Source of the DNA: Thermoplasmatota archaeon
Lineage (GTDB): Archaea > Thermoplasmatota > Thermoplasmata > Thermoplasmatales > Thermoplasmataceae
Length of the DNA: 10,230 nt
Assembly: GCA_023379355.1 (NCBI GenBank)
Contig: JAMCUD010000006.1
Span: 1-10,230 of the forward strand
Direction of reading: 5' to 3'
Shown here: piece after piece, positions 6,705-10,230 of the stretch
Layout: each line of letters starts with the position of its first letter
Position numbering within the stretch: position 1 is the stretch's first letter
Notes under the pieces: generated by a model
Told to the model about the DNA's origin: nothing
Seen by the model: the letters and a program-made list of their open reading frames with translations, nothing else
The model's database searches: none
Made by a program: the position numbers and the translations under genes

Positions 6705-8012
6705 GTGGAAGTATACGGCTTGAAAAAAGCGGAATGGATGCAGGTCCTTTCATCGTGGTCAGGTTGGGTAATGGATGGGTACGTTTCGATCACTTATGCA
6801 CTTGTTGCCGTTACCATCTCCAAGGTATTATTTCCACCGATCTATCTTGCACTGGTTGCAACTGTTCTGGGGTTCATTGTCAGCGCAGTGGCAAGGCTCG
6901 TAGGATCGGTTGTTCTGGGAAATTTTTTCGGGGATAAATTAGGAAGAAAGACCATGTTAACTATTACAGTGCTGTTCTTTTCAATATTCAGTGCATCCAT
7001 AGCCCTGATTCCAACATTTACCCAGATAGGGATCCTGGCTCCTGCAATCCTTTATGTGGCACTATTCCTCGTAGGTTTTTTTGCAGGTGCAGAATATGGT
7101 GGGGGAACAGCGCTGGCTACAGAATCAGTCCCACCAGAAAGGAGAGGTTTCGTCGGGGCTTTTGTACAGAGCGGTTTTGGTGTGGGATATTTCATAGTCT
7201 CCCTGGTATTCTTTGCACTTGATTCATTCTACGGCCAGGCAGGTTTTCAGGCATTCGGTTGGAGAGTGTTATTTGCAACATCAATAATACCTGGTTTATT
7301 GGCTCTGGTTCTAAGAATATTCACCAGAGAATCAAAGATATTCAAAGACATGCAAAAGGAGGCTAAAGTTGAGAAAATCCCTGTTTTGAACATGGTAAAG
7401 GAGGTTCCTCTGACCCTCGCATTCGTAATAATGATAACAGCTGGGCTGCTTTTCGTGAACGGTGCCACTCTTTCATTTTATCCAATAGTAATGGAACAAT
7501 TTGAATCTATCCCTTATTCTACTGTAGGTCTCGCAATCGCTCTTATAAATCTCATATCCCTTTTTGGTGTATGGATCGGAGGAATGCTTTCAAACAGGTT
7601 GGGTGGAAGGAGAATGTCCATGGCAATATACTCGCTTGCCTTCCTCATTACAACCTATCCGTTGATATATTTCGGGTTAAGCCACAGCCTTTTCGCAGTG
7701 GTTGCAGCATTTTCTATTCAGGCATTCATTGAGGCAATGATATTCGCAACATTACCGGCTTTCCTTGCTGAGAAATTCAGCAAACGTTACAGGTCCACTG
7801 CAGTAGGCTTTGCATACAACGCAGGAGGTATTGCAGCCAGTTTTTCAACAACCATTATCCTAATTTTTGTGGCTTTACACTTCAGTCTGCTGAACGTATG
7901 GAGTTTCATCGTCATCTGGGCATCCCTATTGATGATCGCAGGAGTGATTCTTTCAAGTGAAACCTGGTCCTCAAAATCCTCTAAAAAAAGTGATGACAGG
8001 ATAACATTATGA
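6705..8012 (+). CDS. Major facilitator superfamily transporter
   Basis: This 435-residue polytopic protein has about twelve hydrophobic spans in two halves. The MFS motif A, GDKLGRKT (76-83), lies in the loop after span 2. A degenerate copy, NRLGGRRMS (297-305), lies in the second half. The PPERRG segment (143-148) before span 5 and the AEYGGG stretch (129-134) are typical of the sugar porter / metabolite:H+ symporter side of the superfamily, so import of an organic acid or sugar with protons is likely. The substrate cannot be assigned. The C-terminus is a short charged, serine/lysine-rich cytoplasmic tail. The gene appears monocistronic: it begins with GTG at 6705 behind a TATA-like box and is followed by a T8 tract. 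The next in-frame ATG (6738) would clip the N-terminal segment before span 1, so GTG is preferred. Confidence 0.88.
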   Translation: MEVYGLKKAEWMQVLSSWSGWVMDGYVSITYALVAVTISKVLFPPIYLALVATVLGFIVSAVARLVGSVVLGNFFGDKLGRKTMLTITVLFFSIFSASIALIPTFTQIGILAPAILYVALFLVGFFAGAEYGGGTALATESVPPERRGFVGAFVQSGFGVGYFIVSLVFFALDSFYGQAGFQAFGWRVLFATSIIPGLLALVLRIFTRESKIFKDMQKEAKVEKIPVLNMVKEVPLTLAFVIMITAGLLFVNGATLSFYPIVMEQFESIPYSTVGLAIALINLISLFGVWIGGMLSNRLGGRRMSMAIYSLAFLITTYPLIYFGLSHSLFAVVAAFSIQAFIEAMIFATLPAFLAEKFSKRYRSTAVGFAYNAGGIAASFSTTIILIFVALHFSLLNVWSFIVIWASLLMIAGVILSSETWSSKSSKKSDDRITL

Positions 8013-8103
8013 AAAGCCAGATGGGAATTCACTCAGGGACAACATGATAATTTACCATTTATTCCGAACCACTTTCTGTTCAAACCATTAATTAAAAATG
8101 AAA

Positions 8104-8111
8104 TTTTTTTT
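8104..8111 (+). terminator. T-tract after the MFS gene
   Basis: Eight consecutive T residues lie about 90 bases after the MFS stop and just before the next promoter. Archaeal RNA polymerase commonly stops at such U-tracts without a hairpin. The placement is right, but the call rests on composition only. Confidence 0.4.
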
Positions 8112-8130
8112 CTTATGCAAAGATTATTAT

Positions 8131-8139
8131 ACTTTATAC
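8131..8139 (+). promoter_or_regulatory. TATA box of the DUF3311-symporter operon
   Basis: The sequence actttatac, with core tttata at 8133-8138, is centred about 27 bases before the ATG at 8163. Because this box lies inside the longer frame from 8115, it argues that 8163 is the true start. Confidence 0.55.
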
Positions 8140-8162
8140 AGGTTCATATTAATCAGACGCGT

Positions 8163-8372
8163 ATGAAGAAAACTTCATTGGTTGTTCTGGTTTCGGTTTT
8201 GACCCTGATTCCATTTGTGGGTCTGCTGATTGTGCCTGGTTATAGCAAGACAAGCCCTGAAATCGGTGGATTGCCATTTTTCTACTGGTATCAGATATTA
8301 TGGCTCTTTCTTGCCACAGTTATGTTTGGTTCTGCCGCTGTAATTTGGAACAGGTCCGAGGAAGGTGATTGA
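8163..8372 (+). CDS. DUF3311-like small membrane protein, symporter partner
   Basis: From the ATG at 8163 this is a 69-residue protein with two hydrophobic spans (about 4-25 and 41-61) joined by a loop containing GGLPFFYWYQILW, the hallmark of DUF3311 proteins. That family is usually found directly upstream of sodium:solute symporter genes, and it may be an accessory subunit in the way YhdT accompanies PanF; the precise role is not established. Here it directly precedes the symporter: its stop ends two bases before the symporter's ATG. A longer frame from ATG 8115 would add 16 polar residues, but that stretch overlaps the predicted TATA box and lacks an SD, so the shorter form is chosen. Confidence 0.8.
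   Translation: MKKTSLVVLVSVLTLIPFVGLLIVPGYSKTSPEIGGLPFFYWYQILWLFLATVMFGSAAVIWNRSEEGD
8363..8369 (+). promoter_or_regulatory. Ribosome binding site of the symporter
   Basis: The sequence aggtgat, matching the anti-SD, sits five bases before ATG 8375 and inside the end of the DUF3311 gene. It leaves no spacing for the in-frame TTG at 8369, so ATG 8375 is the start. Confidence 0.65.
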
Positions 8373-8374
8373 AA

Positions 8375-9919
8375 ATGCTAAGTTATCTTGGTATCGGGGT
8401 ATTTGTAGCTCTGTTTGTTTTATTCGTATTCCTTGGGGTTTATGGACGAAACTACAAGAGAGGGGATCTTAAAAAAATGGACGAATGGTCCATTGGAGGG
8501 AGGCATTTCAGTGTCTGGGTTGTATGGTTCCTGGTGGGTGCTGATCTATACACGGCCTATACATTCATAGCGATACCTTCGTCGGTATTTGCAGTTGGTT
8601 CAATATTTTTCTACGCTGTTCCCTATGTTGCTCTGACCTTTGGAATTGCCATGTGGGCAATGCCTAAGCTCTGGAAAATTTCCAAGGAGAAAGGTTACGT
8701 GACAGGGGCCGATTTCATAAAAGGGTATTCAAAGAGCAGGCTTCTTGCAATTCTTGTTGCAATAGTGGGTATAGTTGCCGAACTTCCATATATTGCACTG
8801 CAGATAGTTGGAATGCTTTCAGTCCTCACTGTGATGTTCCACGGTATTTCCAATCTCTCCATAGTTACCGATCTTGCTCTTATTCTCTCGTTCATTATAC
8901 TGGCAGCTTTCACATTCATGAATGGGCTCAGGGGTGCCACGTTCACAGCCATATTCAAGGATGCTATAATATTGCTCAGCGTTGCCATTGTGGTCATAAT
9001 AGTTGTGGCACACGGTGATCTTTCTTCCGCTTTCACCACTCTGAGCGGAAATGCCGCGTACTTCCATATCCTGCCAATTCAATTCAACGCATACTGGTCT
9101 CTATTCCTTATGAGCGCACTTGCCCTTTACCTGTATCCACATGCAATAACCGGTTCCCTGAGTGCTAAGAACAGGAAAGTGTTGAGGACAAGTCAGTCAC
9201 TTCTCCCACTTTACGGTGTTGGACTTGCATTTCTTGCACTCTTTGGGGTAATGGTCTATTCAAACCCTTCTGCTATGGCATTCCTTGGGACGTTTGCCAA
9301 AACTTCTAGGGGTACATATGTGGTTCCTGCCCTCATACTTTATACACTTCCAAGTTGGCTGGCTGGGTTTGCATTCCTTGGAATATTCATTGGTGGATTG
9401 GTACCTGCGTCCATAATGGCAATATCTCAGGCAAATCTTCTTACCAGTAACATAGTTAAGGAGTTCAAGCCAGATCTTAACCCAGCCCGTGAGACCGTAA
9501 TAGCCAAGATTGCATCGGTTGTCTTTATTTTCATTGCCGTCGGATTCATTTTCGTCTTTCCTTTAACATATTCCGTTCAACTTCAGCTCCTGGGCGGGAT
9601 AATAATACTCCAGACACTTCCGGCTCTCTTCCTTGGTCTGGTTACAAACAAACTATACAAACATTCTCTCTCGGCAGGTCTTATTGTAGGGCTTGGTTTC
9701 GCCATATACTTCATGGAGGTTGCCAATCACTTCAGTACTTGGACGACCACACTGATCCAAACTAACTCAGAACTTGGACCATTCTTCATAGGCTTGTTCG
9801 CCCTCATAGCCAATTTAATCGTGGTTAGCGTTGGAACTCTGGTCTATAGGTATGTGTCAAAGGGATCGGAACATGCCCCCAAGAAATCGGAGGCATCACC
9901 CACAGCACAGGAAAAATAA
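8375..9919 (+). CDS. Sodium:solute symporter family, MctP-like monocarboxylate permease
   Basis: This 514-residue protein has about 13 membrane spans, the usual size for the SSS family. Early signatures EWSIGGRHFSVWVVWFLVGA (37-56) and DLYTAYTFIAIPSSVFAVG (57-75), then KEKGYVTGADF (104-114) and ELPYIALQIVG (136-146), follow the pattern of the rhizobial monocarboxylate permease MctP. GLVPASIMAISQANLLTSN (341-359) covers the span that holds the second sodium site in this family. A role in uptake of lactate, pyruvate, acetate or similar acids is likely from family resemblance; whether sodium or protons drive it cannot be read from sequence. The C-terminus is a short cytoplasmic tail rich in Lys, Ser and Ala. 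It is co-transcribed with the DUF3311 protein just upstream and ends at a hairpin/T-tract. Confidence 0.88.
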   Translation: MLSYLGIGVFVALFVLFVFLGVYGRNYKRGDLKKMDEWSIGGRHFSVWVVWFLVGADLYTAYTFIAIPSSVFAVGSIFFYAVPYVALTFGIAMWAMPKLWKISKEKGYVTGADFIKGYSKSRLLAILVAIVGIVAELPYIALQIVGMLSVLTVMFHGISNLSIVTDLALILSFIILAAFTFMNGLRGATFTAIFKDAIILLSVAIVVIIVVAHGDLSSAFTTLSGNAAYFHILPIQFNAYWSLFLMSALALYLYPHAITGSLSAKNRKVLRTSQSLLPLYGVGLAFLALFGVMVYSNPSAMAFLGTFAKTSRGTYVVPALILYTLPSWLAGFAFLGIFIGGLVPASIMAISQANLLTSNIVKEFKPDLNPARETVIAKIASVVFIFIAVGFIFVFPLTYSVQLQLLGGIIILQTLPALFLGLVTNKLYKHSLSAGLIVGLGFAIYFMEVANHFSTWTTTLIQTNSELGPFFIGLFALIANLIVVSVGTLVYRYVSKGSEHAPKKSEASPTAQEK

Positions 9920-9937
9920 GCCCTGTGACAAATTTTT
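9906..9937 (+). terminator. Hairpin plus T-tract after the symporter gene
   Basis: CACAGG (9906-9911) pairs perfectly with CCTGTG (9922-9927) across a 10-base loop that contains the TAA stop. A T5 run follows at 9933-9937, and more T5 runs lie at 9959-9963 and 9972-9976. This looks like an intrinsic terminator, unusual in starting inside the coding sequence. Confidence 0.55.
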
Positions 9938-10010
9938 ATATCCTAAAATTTAAAACAATTTTTCATAAACCTTTTTCCATGTGTTATTTTCAGGTCTAAT
10001 ATACAGGTAC

Positions 10011-10023
10011 AAAATTAATAATA
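10011..10023 (+). promoter_or_regulatory. Possible TATA box of the tricorn gene
   Basis: The A/T-rich run aaaattaataata is centred about 31 bases before the ATG at 10049, with no SD between. Spacing is a little long for a strictly leaderless start. Confidence 0.4.
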
Positions 10024-10048
10024 CCCAATTCATACTCATGTTGATTAT

Positions 10049-10230
10049 ATGTACAGCTATCTCATGTGGCCCGACCTCAAGGGCGAAAATTTGCTTTTTG
10101 TGCACAATGACCAGTTATGGAGGCATAATCTGAAGAGTGGTGAATCATTTGCCATACTCAGGAATGCAGGGGCCATATCAAACCCAAAAACCTCACCGGA
10201 TGGTAAGAAAATTGCTTTTAGATCAATGAG
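10049..10230 (+). CDS. tri: Tricorn protease, N-terminal fragment (cut by window edge)
   Basis: The first 60 residues are visible. They begin MYSYLMWPDLKGENLLFVHN and include DQLWRHNLKSG (20-30) and SPDGKKIAFRSM (49-60). This closely follows the remembered start of Thermoplasma acidophilum tricorn protease (NPDIHGDRIIFV, DDLWEHDLKSG, FPDGRKIAIRVM), which is the first blade region of its beta-propeller. Tricorn is a large hexameric serine protease that cleaves proteasome-derived peptides into short pieces for aminopeptidases. The PDZ and catalytic domains lie past the right edge and cannot be checked. General TolB-like propeller proteins share the SPDGKKIAF blade motif, but the LWRHNLKSG segment favours tricorn. 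Confidence 0.82.
   Translation, partial: MYSYLMWPDLKGENLLFVHNDQLWRHNLKSGESFAILRNAGAISNPKTSPDGKKIAFRSM

Noticed and set aside
8115..8162. Longer N-terminus for the DUF3311 protein starting at ATG 8115
   Set aside because: The extension covers the TATA-like box, has no SD, and adds residues atypical of the family; ATG 8163 fits the promoter spacing.
8369..8374. TTG start for the symporter
   Set aside because: The SD aggtgat ends on this codon, leaving no spacing; ATG 8375 has five-base spacing.

Overview
The window looks like part of a chromosome from a Thermoplasmata-type archaeon (Thermoplasma, Ferroplasma or Cuniculiplasma relatives). Three things point there. The right edge carries the N-terminus of a tricorn protease that resembles the Thermoplasma acidophilum protein. 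Several first genes have an A/T-rich TATA-like box about 22 to 31 bases before the start codon and no Shine-Dalgarno sequence, as expected for leaderless archaeal mRNAs. Internal operon genes instead carry good Shine-Dalgarno sequences. The lineage is inferred from these features, not from a database search.

Layout, left to right. (1) 1-417, minus: N-terminal part of an IS200/IS605-type TnpB/OrfB, cut by the window edge, with hairpin-forming sequence at 468-496 that may be the element's end. (2) 554-3192, plus: a three-gene ABC exporter operon made of a sequon-rich membrane-anchored surface protein, an ABC-2 permease and an ABC ATPase. (3) 3321-6365: a phospho-signalling module with a YegI-like protein kinase (plus) facing a VWA protein and a PP2C phosphatase (both minus). 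This is the same trio as E. coli yegI/yegK(pphC)/yegL and the 'TerY-P' triads described by Aravind and co-workers. (4) 6366-6704: a 339-bp divergent intergenic region with promoters on both sides. (5) 6705-8012, plus: an MFS transporter. (6) 8163-9919, plus: a DUF3311 small membrane protein and an MctP-like sodium:solute symporter, probably a monocarboxylate uptake unit, followed by a hairpin/T-tract terminator. (7) 10049 to the edge, plus: tricorn protease N-terminus.

How the genes may work together. The ABC operon probably exports or extracts an unknown substrate at the cell envelope. In the triad, the kinase and the PP2C are expected to phosphorylate and dephosphorylate shared targets, with the metal-binding VWA protein as scaffold or target. 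The substrates are unknown, and no Ter-system partners are visible here. The two transporters and the peptide-degrading tricorn core fit a heterotroph that lives on peptides and small organic acids, which is inference. The triad is the part most worth a closer look: an archaeal copy, split into two convergent transcription units, whose kinase carries an N-terminal PH/GRAM-like domain.
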